From Callorhinus ursinus (Eukaryota > Chordata > Mammalia > Carnivora > Otariidae), in contig NW_020312968.1 in the NCBI RefSeq assembly GCF_003265705.1, positions 123,305 to 187,304 of the forward strand: a stretch of DNA of 64,000 nucleotides, written 5' to 3'. The notes under the pieces were generated by a model. It had not been told where the DNA came from. It searched no databases and worked only from the letters and a program-made list of their open reading frames with translations. Shown here in pieces: positions 45,001-56,464 of the stretch. Each line of letters opens with the position of its first letter. Position 1 is the first letter of the stretch. The position numbers were made by a program, and so were the translations under genes.

Positions 45001-45960
45001 TCTTTGGATCTTTGACAATCACCATACTTGTAATTTAAGCCCCAAACCACATTTATTTTAGAATTCCAGATAATTAAAATGCTGGTGATGTTAGCCTGAT
45101 AATTCCCAGGTCCGTTCGCTAACAACATTCTATTACTCTTGGTACTCAGGTTCAAATTTGAATGCACATATATGGATTCAAACTTCAAAAATTCCCTAAA
45201 ATTGAATGGACCCCAGTGATTTACTTCCACATTGTACAATGCCAGTGTGCACTTTCGATAAGGGGCTTTTAAAAATAGCATAGAATGCCTGATTTTAAAT
45301 ATGTTGAAATGTTGTAGGTTTTTTTTATTATGAATATATTTTAAGTGGCTTCTGAATTTCGCAGACTATCTAGGCTAGGTTGGGGATGTATACATTGAGG
45401 AAGTTCAAGCAATAAAACAATTATTATTTACATACTGTAGATTCTTGGCCTAGTGCTTTAGTTCAGATGCAATAAAATGTCAGTCTCTGTCAATAAACAG
45501 TATCCTGAAATCAACCCAAATCCTGCTTTTTAACACAGCTATTGTTTTCTGACTTCTTTCCTGCCATCAAATGTTCATGTGTGTCTTGTGTTTTGGGAAG
45601 AGGTTTTGTGTTAAGACTGGTTTGACTCATTCTGAAGCATTCCTCTGCTTTGTATTCTAGCTCAGGCTTTATTACACTGTGGGCTCTCTGTTTTTGGCTA
45701 ACCAAGGATCAAAGATTCAAAACTCAATGCAGAACACAAATCAGTCTCTGGAGATTGCATGCACCCATCCCCTCACTATGATAGCAACCCAAAAAGTAGA
45801 CATGAATCACCACCATGTGTTTCTGTGTAAACTAGTTCTGAGGTTTTTGCTCTATAATAAATATTTTTTCATAATACACAATATTTTTTTACTATATATA
45901 ATTACAGTATTTTTTATTCATAATTTTTGCTCTGCAAAATTATGATTTTCATTGCAAAGC
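45000..45960. other. Unassigned AT-rich stretch
   Basis: No family or exon recognised. 45840-45945 is extremely AT-rich, and a small hairpin (cataatttttgc..gcaaaattatg) lies at 45919-45944. Confidence 0.35.
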
Positions 45961-47905
45961 TATTAAAGCAGAGTGGATTCAGCTCAAACAATCACTTCCA
46001 TCCTAGCCCCAAGTCCTTTGAAGTAAAACAAAACTGCTTAAAATATCTTATGTTATAATGAAACCAAAAAAAGGTCACCTTAAGTGAATACAAAATTTTG
46101 ATGAATTTCTGAAGAATAGAAAGCCAATAGGCATGAAAGAGGAACTGAAGACTACATAACATTGTAATGAAAATATACAAATACAGATGGCAAATGGTGT
46201 TAAGATCAGAGTGGCTTTGGGGAACACTCACAACAAAAGATACGGGTAACAATAATGGAGCTTTAGATAATTATCAACTCAAACTATTACTTTGTACAAT
46301 TATTTTGAGAGGACAAACTAATTGAGTTTGCTGCCAAAAGGTATCAGTGAATAAAGCACTAAAAGCAGAGAATTTCAGTTAGCTGAGGCACAGAGAAAAA
46401 TGGAGGAGGTACCTTCAAAATTAAAAAACAGGCCACCAGCATATCATATTTTGCAGTATTTGTATCTCCAAAGACTAGCTTCTATAGTCAAAACATGCAT
46501 CTGCAAACAGGGAACATTCCTGAAAAATATAAGCATATAAACTAAGAATCTGCAAATATCTGAGGAAAAGCAAAGTTACCAAAGAAAGAATCCCAATTCA
46601 ATAAGTAGAAAACTAACAGATGGAAAAAATATTTAAGGGAGCGAACAGACTAAGTCTGCAGTGAGAGTGTGTGGATACGTTTATGGTTTCTATAAAAATA
46701 GAAGAGTATTTTATGAAAAAAAATCTGAAGAACTTGGAAATAAAAAGCAATTCAAAAGGGGAGATAAATAGCAAAATGAACGAGGCTTAAGAGTAAATTA
46801 GTGAGTTAGACAACCATGCCAAAGAACTTCACAGAATACGGTGTTCAAGGAAAAAATGGAAGCCATGAAAAATAAAGAGTTGCATAGAATAGGTCAATTA
46901 GACCTGAAATCCATTTACTAGGAGAATCAGGAAAAAGAAAACTAGAATATTTGATCAATGAAATAATAGATTTTTTTACAAGCAGAAGACTCAAAGGTAT
47001 CCACTTAGAGAAGGAGTACAAATCCAGAGCTAAACATAACAAATTGTGATTCCACGCCAAAACTAAAAAATAATACCCTCAAGATACATATTCCAATGAG
47101 AAAGAATAGCTTCCCTACAAAAGAAAAAGATTCATATTAGCATCAGACTTCTCCTTGACAACAATGCATATGAAAAAATAAAACAAAAATGGCAAATTTC
47201 TAAGAAAAAAATTCCATCTTAAATATATTTGATCTTTACCTATTTTGAAAGCTATAACTTCAACATCCTTCAAGATATTAATAATAAGTGCTGATGAATC
47301 AATATTATGAAATATTACTATATGCCTTGATAAAGGGACAACAGTAAGCACTTGGGGCAGCTTCTCTCAAGATGATTGTCGATTCCCAAAGCAGTGGCTG
47401 TAAGATTGTGAAGTTAAGCAGAGCTTTCAATAGACTCACAGGGATGAGACCCCAAACTAGAACTCAGGGCCTGTCAAATAAGAAGGTCCTTGTAAATACC
47501 CATACATTTGGGTGTCATAGAAAGTAATATTGAACCAGGAATAGGCTTTTCCTAACAGGAAACAAAGTTCAGGTTCAAATAATCTTAAACCTTTTGGAGT
47601 TGAGGTAACTTGAGATTATTAATGTCCCTAGAATAACAACCAGTCAGAAGCAAAATGAAGCTTCATTAGAGGGAAACAACAACAACAACAACAACATTAT
47701 CCTGAGCTTCAAATTATTCTACAACTTTTAATATACAATTTTTGGCATTCTGAGGAAAGGAAAGAAAGAAAACAACTAGGCATATGAGAAGAAAAGAAGT
47801 GACTAAGAGAAAAAAATAAAACAGGTCCACATGGCAATCGAATAATGAAGTTATCAAACATGTACCCCAAAATAGCCATGATCCATAGGCTCAAAAAAAA
47901 AAAGC
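45960..47905 (+). mobile_element. HAL1-like or ancient L1 5'/ORF1 remnant
   Basis: About 1.9 kb of A-rich sense-strand text. Its order resembles HAL1 (half-L1): 'agagttgcatagaataggtcaattagacc' (ORF1-like), 'aaataataccctcaagatac', 'atcagacttctccttgacaacaatgc', and late 'gtccacatggcaatcgaata' with 'aaaatagccatgatccatagg'. No intact ORF1. Family call is from memory; an L1ME 5' half is the alternative. Confidence 0.55.
47680..47698. repeat. Short (CAA)n repeat
   Basis: Six CAA units inside the HAL1-like remnant. Confidence 0.9.
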
Positions 47906-47999
47906 AAGACACAAACTAACAAATTCTACTTAATAAGCAATAAACAACCTGAATGATTATATTATCTCAACCTTAAAAGGGCCATATATGAGTTAGCAT

Positions 48000-49600
48000 C
48001 ATACTCAATGGTGAAAAGCTGAAAGTTTTTCCCCTAAGATCAGAAACAAGATGAGGGTGTCCACACTCACCACTTTTGTTCAACATAGTACTGGAAATCT
48101 TAGCCCCAGCAATCAGTCAAGAAAAAGGAAAAAAAGCCATCCAAATCAAGAGATAGAAGTAAAATAGTCTCTGTTTGCAGATGACATATTTTATGTGGAA
48201 AACTCTGAAGACTCTACCAAATACAAACAAAAATAAAAACAAAAAACAATGGTTAGGACTGATAAACAAATTCAGTAAGGTTGCAGTTTGCAAAATCAGT
48301 ATAAAAAATCAGTTGTGTTTCTGTACACTACAAGTAACTATCAGAATGCCATTTACAATAATATAAAAACAACAAAATGTTTAGGAATAAGCATAATCCT
48401 TACCAAGGAGATCAATAACCTGTACACTGAAAATTGTAAGACACTGGTGAAAGAAGTTGAAGAAGCACAAACAATTAGAAAGGTATCCCATGTTCATGAA
48501 TAGAAAGAATTAATCCTGTTAAAATGTTCATACCAGCCAAAGCAATCTACAGATTCAATACAATCCCTATCAAAATTCCAATGGCATTTTTCACAGAAAT
48601 AGAAAAAAAAATCCTAAAATTTGTATGGAACATCCAAATAGCCAAAGCAACCTTGAAAAAGAAGAACCAAGTTGGACATGTCACACTTCAGGATCTGAAA
48701 TTATACTTCAGAGCTATAGTAATCAAAACAATATGGTACTGGCATAAAAACAAAAACAGAAGTCAATGGAACAGAATAGAAAACCCAGAAATAAACCCAC
48801 AATTATACAATCAATTAATCTTTGACAAACAGGAAAGAAGATCCAATGAGGAAAACACAGTCTTTTCAAAAAATGATGTTGGTCAGCTACATGCAAAAGA
48901 ATGAAACTGGACTACTTTTTTACGCCATACACAAAAATAAATTCAAAATGGATTAAAGACCTAAAGGTGATACATGAAACCATAAAAATCCTAGAAGAAT
49001 GCGTAGGCAGTAATTTCTCTGACATTGGCCTGGGCGTAGCTACATTTTTCTAGCTATGTCTCCTCAGGCAAGGAAAATAAAAACAAAATAAACTATTGGG
49101 ATTACATCAAAATAAAAAGCTTCTGCACAGTGAAAGAAACAATCAACAAAACTAAAAGACAACCTATGGAATGAGAGAAGATATTTGCAAATGACATATC
49201 TGATAAAGGGTTAGTATCCAATAAATATAAAGAACTTATACAAATCAACACTCCAAAAACAAATAATTCAATTAAAAGTGGGCAGAACACATGAACAAAC
49301 ATTTCTCCAAAAAAGACACGTAGGTGTCCAATAAACACGTGAAAAGATACTCAACATCACTCATCATCAGGGAAATGCAAATCAAAAGTACAATGAGATA
49401 TCACTTCACACCTGTCAGAATGGCTAAAATAAAAAACACAAGAAACAATAAGTGTTGACAAGGATGTGGAAAAAGGGGAACCCTCTGTTGGGGGAATGCA
49501 AACTGGTGCAGCCACTGTGGAAAACAGTATGGAGGTTCCTCAAAAAGTTAAAAATAGAACTACCTTAAGATCCAGTAATTGCACTGCTGGGTATTTATCC
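48000..49600 (+). pseudogene. L1 ORF2 C-terminal remnant
   Basis: Degraded reverse transcriptase plus C-terminal region. The palm-domain metal-binding motif is readable as F-A-D-D at 48174-48185. Downstream a 126-codon frame (48524-48904) keeps ORF2 text such as '[11 protein letters not shown]' and 'KKILKFVWN'. It is out of frame with the FADD segment, so at least one frameshift separates them. No endonuclease domain remains. Confidence 0.9.
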
Positions 49601-49732
49601 AAAAAGTATAAAAACACTAATTTAAAAGGATACATGCTCCCCTATGTTTATAGCGGCATTATCTACAATAGACAAGATATGGAAGTAACCCAAGGGTTCA
49701 CTGATTAATGAATGGATAAAGAAGGTGTAATA

Positions 49733-49780
49733 TATATAGTATAATATATGTATTATATATATATATAATAAAATATTATT
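49733..49780. repeat. AT-rich microsatellite
   Basis: Imperfect (TA)n in the L1 3' region ('gtattatatatatatata'). Confidence 0.9.
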
Positions 49781-50322
49781 CAGCCATAAAGAAAGAATGA
49801 AATCTTGCCATTTGCAATAACATGGATGGAGCTAGAGAGTATAATGTTAAATGAAAAACGTCAAGGAAAGACAAATACCATATGATTTCATGCACATGTG
49901 GAATTTAAGAAACAAAACGAGCAAAGGAAAAAAAGAGAGACAAACCAAGAAACATACACTTAACTATAGCAAACAAACTGCTGGTTACCTGAAGGGAGGT
50001 GGGTGGGGAGATGAGTGAAACAGGTGATGGGGATTAAGGAGTGCACCTGTTGTGATGAGCACTGAGTAATGTATAGAAGTATGGAATCACTATATTGTAC
50101 ACCTGAAACTAATACAGCACCATATATTAACTATACGGAATTAAAATAAAAGAAAAAGAAAAAAATGTTTTTAAATAAAAATGTTGTAAATAAATAGGTA
50201 ATAACATGTAAAATCTCCATGATGTAGGTGTGAAAAGCAAGTTACACAATAATTCGGATATTGTGACAATTATGCAAAACAAAATACATATGCACATACA
50301 CATCAATCCTTGAATTTATTTA

Positions 50323-50430
50323 TTTATCTATTTTTTAAGTAATCTCTACACCCAATGTGGGGCTCAAACTCACAACCCCAAGATCAAGAGTCGCATGCTC
50401 TACCAACTGAGCCAGTCAGCGTCCCCTGTA
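50323..50430 (-). mobile_element. Short tRNA-only carnivore SINE
   Basis: Antisense copy of the short type: 'tttttaagtaatctctacacccaatgtgggg', 'ctcaaactcacaacccc' (B-box complement), 'catgctctaccaactgagcc'. It lacks the pyrimidine-rich body. Flanked by (T/C)TGAATTTATTTA at about 50310-50322 and 50432-50444. Confidence 0.9.
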
Positions 50431-50444
50431 CCTGAATTTATTTA

Positions 50445-50850
50445 AAGACTAGAAATACTGACATCAAAATTGAAATTGCCATGGTGTCTGAAGAAGGGTA
50501 AAAGAAAGGAGAGGCTATTATATAGTTTACTCTGTTATTATGTCTGTGTCTCCTTTACATCTCTATATTCTTCTACAATATGTCTCTTTCAAAATGAGAA
50601 TACATTCATATAATTTGGGGGCAATTTATATCCTTAAAAGTATGCAGAGGGCGATTTTAAATCTGCGTATTATTAATTAAAATATTAGACTCTGGTGGCC
50701 TAACTAATTAGAAGACATTTTTCATTTAATTCTAAATGTTTACATCATTTTATAATATGGAAACGACACCAAAAATGATAATGAAATCTATAAAAAATGG
50801 CTTTAAATTTTAATGCCAAGTTAGTAAAAAGAAAATAAAAATTGTTATTA
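50445..50850. other. Unassigned AT-rich stretch
   Basis: Unique sequence; nothing recognised. Confidence 0.35.
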
Positions 50851-50856
50851 CAGTAA

Positions 50857-51047
50857 GGGGCACCTGGGTGGCTCAGTTGTTAAGCGTCTGCCTTAGGCTC
50901 AGGTCATGATCTCAGGTCCTGGGATCGAGCCCCGCATCGGGCTCCCTGCTCATCGGGGAACCTGCTTCCCCCTCTCTCTCTGCCACTCCCCCGGCTTGTG
51001 CTCTTAGTCTCTCTCTCTCTCTCAAACAAATAAAATCTTTAAAAAAA
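50857..51047 (+). mobile_element. Carnivore tRNA-derived SINE
   Basis: 'ggggcacctgggtggctcag' to 'ctctcaaacaaataaaatcttt' plus A-run. The target duplication is not clear, so ends are set by the element consensus. Confidence 0.92.
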
Positions 51048-51049
51048 AT

Positions 51050-54000
51050 GTTAATAAAATAAAAATTGTATATCATAATCATTCTACATAAAAGTGTGTA
51101 TCATTGTGGATAAAACTGGGAAGAAAACAGAATGAAAAGAGATTTGGTATCAGGCAAATAAGACTATTGCTTTTTGTTTTCCCCAAATTGCATTTACTCT
51201 GGTTTACTTGTCTTACAATGAAAGATTCCATGGAAACAAAACGTGCAACATATTTTTATGAGAGAAAAATAATTAGTGGCCTCCACGTTTATACCGTTCT
51301 TACTTCTGAAAGTTGAGTATGAGATTCAGGAAATTAAGTTACAGGGAGAACTTCACACAGATGGTTATTAGTGAAGAATAAGAATTAGGTCACAGGTCTA
51401 ATTAGCTCATAGACTAGAACAATTCAATGTTTATCTCACCTTCTAGTCATGCCAAGCAAGTGTTATCTTGGTATACTGTTTCATACTACCTCATAATATA
51501 ATAGATTTTCTTTATTTAATCAAGCCTAGAAGCTACTACAAATGTTCCTAATTTTTCTTACATTTTTTAGTCTCAACAGAATATTCATTCTCACTATAGA
51601 ACTCTGTATTTGCAGTTCATTCTTCATGTTGCTCCTTTTACACCCTTCCCTAGATCGCAGGAAATGTTTACATCTTTCCTGGTAAATTTCCTGTGTATTG
51701 TCACATTTTGTTGATTTTCCATCTGTTCAGCTTTTTACCTGTTGTTCGGACAGAGTGGTAACTTCCAGCTCCTTACATAGGCAACTGTTGTTTGCTTTTT
51801 AATTTTCATAAATATAGATGTATCATATGTATCTTTGATCTAGCTGTAAAGAATATAGTAACACACAGGAGAGAAATAACTTTTTGTTGAGAGTATCAGG
51901 CTTTGGAAACATCAACACCAATTTCAAGAGGAAATGTCCTTGTTTGTAATGAAGATAATTTTCTAAGCCAGTGACATGAATGACATGAGTTATAAATGTG
52001 CAGGTGGTAGGAATTCCAAATGAGGGGTATTTGTTCTTTGTTTACAGATGGAAGGTAGGACGACGGCTATATTGTCTATGTATTATGCTTTAGCATACAC
52101 AGTGTAATGTACTAATGTACGAATTAATTTTAATCTGAAACCTAGGACCTATTAACACTTGAAGAACTCTGTCTAGAATTTTTATCCCAGTGGCTAGGTA
52201 GCATTTCAAGGACTCCAGTCAATAATCCATACTTAGAGACTGCCATATAAGAATTTCAAATATTAAAGAAATCTATACTAGCAGTTTCTTTTCTTAGTAT
52301 AAGAGATCACTTTTCACTGGTAAAATGAGAGTTCAAAATATATGATTGTTAGAGGACTATTCAGCCTCTAAGACTATTGGATTAGAGAGGTATAGGAATG
52401 TCGCACACTCTTGCTCTATTTGGACCTTTCTAGAGAATACTGTGACTGACCAAGCTAGATATTGTCTGGACTGAATCCCAGAATTGTGGTTTCTACCTCC
52501 AAGTGAATCCTTCACAGCAGTTGCATGTGAGAGTGCTTTATGACTGGGAAGGAGATTTCCCCACACTTAACTAGAATAGTCTGTGACTGCTCATCCATGG
52601 GTTATTGTAGTTGGGTCTAAGATTTGTTTTTAATGTAAAATACCATCCGGTGAAGAGATCTTATAGCTTCTATATACTTCTGACCTCTTCTGATATTCAC
52701 CAAAATACCTGAAAACTGCTAACGGGTCAAATTGGCTTAGGTCACTTCCTATCACCCTCTATCTGAAGAATACAAAGATATTCCAGAATCTATCTTGAGG
52801 ACTTTAGGATCTCATCAATATTTTACTTTGTTTTATTTTTAGCTTGGCATAATATTAAAACTAGCCTCGCTTGTAGCAAAGGAAGTAACTACTGACTTGG
52901 TGGGTCAGTGGTTACGGAAAATGTCCCAGGACATAGAAAGTTTTTCCTGAATGAGTAAGTTGATTCCTAAAATTCCACCATCAGAACATCATGGCACTTA
53001 ATGTATCGTATTCTGTCTTTATTATTACTGTTTTTTTAGTAGAAAATCATATTACCAAGAAATAGATTCCTTTGGCATTTATCAAGATTGTTTGTTAGAA
53101 AATTATTTATTATCTGTAGAATATACTGTCTGCTTATAAGCGAGTTGTGATCCACAGATGTGTATGTATGAGGGTATGTATATGTTTTGGCTCTCACTGC
53201 ATTTGAAAAATATCTGAGTTATCAATACTAAAATTTGGGAAATTTCACATAAAAATTCAGATTTTTACTCCTACCCTAAAATCACTAATTATTATGGTCT
53301 CATGGTTTTATTTACTTAAACTGCCTCCCCTCTCACTCTGCACTTGAGCCCACTCGTTCTTGAAAATAGGATGCATCTAAAGCCACAATCTTTGCCTTAA
53401 TTTTTCCCCAAAGAGGACATAACCACAGAGAATAAAACTAAAGGACTTGGCAATGTGGAACTGAACAGGGCACAGACATGTTCTACAGCAGAGGTTAAAC
53501 ATGTAGTTTTGATTTCTATCCTGCCTGTATCTTTTCTAATGCCATTCTCAGTCTGAATGCTTCTAAACAAGTTTCTTTCAGCCTGGAAATAAGGGGCCCC
53601 TTATCTGTGTTAATTTTCTTTTTTCCTTTTCTTAATTCAAATGAAATCAGCCAAGTTTGATGGACTCTGTCACCAAAAAATAGCTCTGGTGCCTTTTCCC
53701 CCTTTCTATTGTGGAATACAAACACAAAATAAAATAGTTCATTTGTACCAGCAGAACCATCTTCAGAAACATCAAATTAGCTCTTCTTTACTCCCAGGCA
53801 CTCACACCTTTTTCAATCTAGTACCTGGCATCTGTAGGAATAAAGTGGAAAATCAAGCCTGTGTGAAACAGCCAGAAAGCTGGAGTAGATGACAATTAGA
53901 TTAGGAAAAGTGAAGAAAGCAGTGGCTGAGGCTCTCAGGACCCACGTAACACCAGGGATATGTTCCCTCTACGTGGCCTTATCGTAACACAGAAAGCAAG

Positions 54001-54050
54001 ATGCAGTGTGCTTTGCTGGTCCTTCTTCAACTCTGAGTTCTTAAATTGGA
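51050..54050. other. Unassigned 3-kb stretch
   Basis: The longest stretch with no young insertion. 51315-51410 may be an antisense MIR fragment ('attaagttacagggagaac', 'aagaattaggtcacagg'). The rest is unique by eye. No exon supported; very old repeats may be present but unrecognised. Confidence 0.35.
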
Positions 54051-54054
54051 GTGT

Positions 54055-55368
54055 CTTAGGGTTTAGCTCTTGGACCTCTTCTCTTCTTTACCTACAACCA
54101 TTTCCTTGGTCAACCCATCGAATCTTGTGACCTTAAACGCCGTCTCTACCTTGTATCTGCAAATGCAGAACTCCAATCCAACCTTTCCAGTGAACTCAAG
54201 ACGCACGTACCCAGCTCCCTATTCAACAACTTCCACTGGAGGTCTAATTGGCATCTCAAATTTATCCTGGCAACAATAAAACTCAGGATCATCACTCCTT
54301 AACCTGCTATTGTGTTTTCCCCCATGTCAGTTAATGTCCTCCTCAACCTTCACTCCTCTCTTTTACACCCCACATCTATTCACCTATCAGGAAAACATGT
54401 TTGCTTTGCCTTAAATATCTCCCTAACCCAATCACTTCTTACCACTTTGGGTATGAACCACCATTATGTTCCCCTTGAATTATTACAAAGGCCTCCTAAT
54501 TTGTCTCCCTGGTCCCTCTTTTGGCATCCTCCACCTGCTCTTTATTCTCGGCATAGTACCCAGAGTGATCCTGTTGTCCTTGCTCAAAACCTTTTTGTTT
54601 GTATGAAAGGCAAAATTTTTACAACAATCTCTGAGCCTTACACAATTCTGTCCTCTACCTTCCCACTGGCCATCATCGCTCTCTAACTTCATGACCTTAT
54701 TTCCAACTAACTCCCCTGTTCTCACTCTACTCCAAGCCACAGGGCTGCCTTACTATTCCTTGAACATACTAGTCATGCTCCCAGTAGAGGACCTGTGCAC
54801 CCGCCGCTTCCTATGCAGGAAGACTCTTCCCTTAGATATTTATGTGCTCGTTCCTTTGTCTCCTTTAAATCATTGCTCAGATGTTGCCTTCTTAATGAGG
54901 TCTTCTTTGACCAACTTACGTAAAATTATAATACCTACATTCCTATACTCTCTATTCTTTATCCTGGATTTATTTTTCTCCAGAACATTTACTGATTTCT
55001 AATGTGCCATGTGATTGATTCATTTAGAAAAAAAAATTTTTAAAGAAGGGAGAGCGTTCTAGATTTTATTTTTTATTTTTATTTTTTTAAAGCTTTTATT
55101 TATTTATTTATTCATGAGAGACAGAGAGAGAGAGAGAGAGGCAGAGGGAGAAGCAGGCTCCCAAGGAGCAGGGAGCCTGATGCGGGACTCGATCCCAGGA
55201 CCCTGGGATCATGACCTGAGCCGAAGGCAGATGCTTAACCATCTGAGCCACCCAGGCGCCCCATTTAGAAAATTTTTAATCTTCTGCTTCCTTCCAAAAT
55301 ATGCAGGTTCTATGAAGACAGGCATTTTTGCTTGACATGTAGTAGATGTTCAATAAATATTCGTAGGA
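54055..55368 (+). mobile_element. Long L2 LINE fragment interrupted by a SINE
   Basis: Co-linear with roughly the last kilobase of L2: 'tcttggacctcttctcttct', 'ggtctaattggcatctcaaat', 'ttattacaaaggcctcctaa', 'acccagagtgatcctgttg', 'ttcctatgcaggaagactcttcc', 'atgaggtcttctttgacc', then 'gttctatgaagacaggc' and 'gatgttcaataaatattcg'. Open frames of 103-124 codons here are L2-derived. A SINE splits it at about 55042-55261. Confidence 0.85.
55042..55261 (-). mobile_element. Carnivore tRNA-derived SINE with extra 3' sequence
   Basis: Antisense SINE. 'gagccacccaggcgcccc' ends at 55262 and is followed by 'atttagaaaatttttaat'; the left flank is 'catttagaaaaaaaaattttt' (55021-55041). Between the left flank and the T-rich tail lie about 20 bp ('gggagagcgttctagatttt') that are neither SINE tail nor duplication. 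Confidence 0.9.
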
Positions 55369-55581
55369 GTGCCTGGGTACTTCAGTTGGTTGAGTGTCTG
55401 ACTCTTGATTTTGGCTCAGGTTGTGATCTCAGGGTTGTGAGATCGAGCCCTGAATCAGGCTCCATGCTTGACAGAGTCTTCTCCTCCCCCCTCTCTCTCC
55501 ATCTGCCTCTTCCCCCCTGCTCTCTCTCTCATTCTTTCTCTCTCTCTCTCAAATAAGTAAATGAAATCTTTTTAAAAAATA
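55369..55581 (+). mobile_element. Carnivore SINE, older subfamily
   Basis: 'gtgcctgggtacttcag' head with a mutated GGTGGC, 'gactcttgattttggctcag' body. Target duplication AATAAATATTCGTAGGA/AATAAATATTTGTAAGA at 55352-55368 and 55582-55598. Inserted at the L2 3' terminus. Confidence 0.95.
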
Positions 55582-55619
55582 AATAAATATTTGTAAGAAT
55601 AAAGAAAAAATCAGAAGAC

Positions 55620-55728
55620 CTCTAATTTCATTTTGATCTAAAATCAGCTGTGTGATTTCAGAAAAGTCATTTGATCATTCTCGGCCTCACTGTGTTTGCC
55701 TGTAAAAATGAGGAAAATAGATTAGATG
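55620..55728 (+). mobile_element. MIR SINE fragment
   Basis: 'agctgtgtgatttcagaaaagtc', 'cattctcggcctcactgtg', 'gtaaaaatgaggaaaatag' in sense MIR order. Confidence 0.75.
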
Positions 55729-55898
55729 ATTGCTACTCAAATTTTATTGTGCATATAAATCACCTGGGGATAGCTTTGAAATGCCTGTTATAATTCAGTT
55801 GGTCTGATGTGCTGTGTGAGATTCTGCATTTCTAATACTCTCCCAGATGATGCCAGTGCTGAGCATCCATAAACCACACTCACTCTTTGAGTAGCAGG
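55729..55898 (+). mobile_element. MER5A-type hAT element
   Basis: 'ctactcaaattttattgtgc', 'aaatcacctggggatagc', 'gagattctgcatttctaat' and 'gatgatgccagtgctgagc' follow MER5A. Confidence 0.8.
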
Positions 55899-55944
55899 GC
55901 ATTGGATAATTATTAAGATTCCTTTCCTCTCTTTAATTCTGTAG

Positions 55945-56152
55945 CAGGGTTGGCAAACCACAATTGGTCATCTGTTTTTATAAATAAAGTTTTATTGGAG
56001 CACAGCCATGCTAATAGATTTATATATTATCTATGACTGATTTCACACTACAATAGCAGAGTAGACTAGTTGCAACAGAGACCATATGTGTCTGCAAAAC
56101 CAAAAATATCTGCCCTATGTCCCTTCATAGAAAATGTTTGCTGACTCCTCTG
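55945..56152 (-). mobile_element. hAT-type non-autonomous DNA transposon
   Basis: Same family as 25566-25787 in opposite orientation: 'ataaagttttattggagcacagcc', 'cagagtagactagttgcaacagagacc', 'aaaatgtttgctgactcctctg'. Confidence 0.8.
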
Positions 56153-56253
56153 TATAAGTGAGTTGCTTGTGGCAATTAATTTGGAATCTGAGTGTATTAA
56201 CTACGGACTGTATTAACTATAGATTGTTATTCCAATTTTTCTTAGTTTTTTCT

Positions 56254-56451
56254 ATTCTTCTTTTTAAGGATGATTTATTTTAGAGAGAGAGAGCAGGGTA
56301 GCAGCAGAGGGAGAGCGAGTGAGAGAATCTCAAACAGATTCCACTCTGAGCACAGAGCCCATCGTGAGGCTCAGTTTCAGGACCCCAAGATCATGACCTG
56401 AGCTGAAACCAAGAGTCGGATGCTCAACCAACTGAGCCACCCAGGCACCGC
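56254..56451 (-). mobile_element. Carnivore SINE, older subfamily
   Basis: Antisense copy with 'caagagtcggatgctcaacc' (complement of the GACTCTTG body). Target duplication CTTAGTTTTTTCT perfect at 56241-56253 and 56452-56464. Confidence 0.95.
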
Positions 56452-56464
56452 CTTAGTTTTTTCT

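Larger units (their letters stand above)
47972..50166 (+). mobile_element. Carnivore LINE-1, 5'-truncated (2.2 kb)
   Basis: Sense L1 from the reverse-transcriptase palm to the 3' terminus. 3' hallmarks: 'atgagcactgagtaatgtatag', 'attgtacacctgaaactaatac', 'catatattaactatacgg' and an A-rich end. An AT microsatellite lies at 49733-49780. Much less decayed than the other L1 pieces here, but frameshifts and stops make it inactive. No target duplication was convincing. Confidence 0.95.

Noticed and set aside
54312..55002. Open frames of 103-124 codons
   Set aside because: They lie on the sense strand of an L2 fragment and are L2-derived, not host genes.
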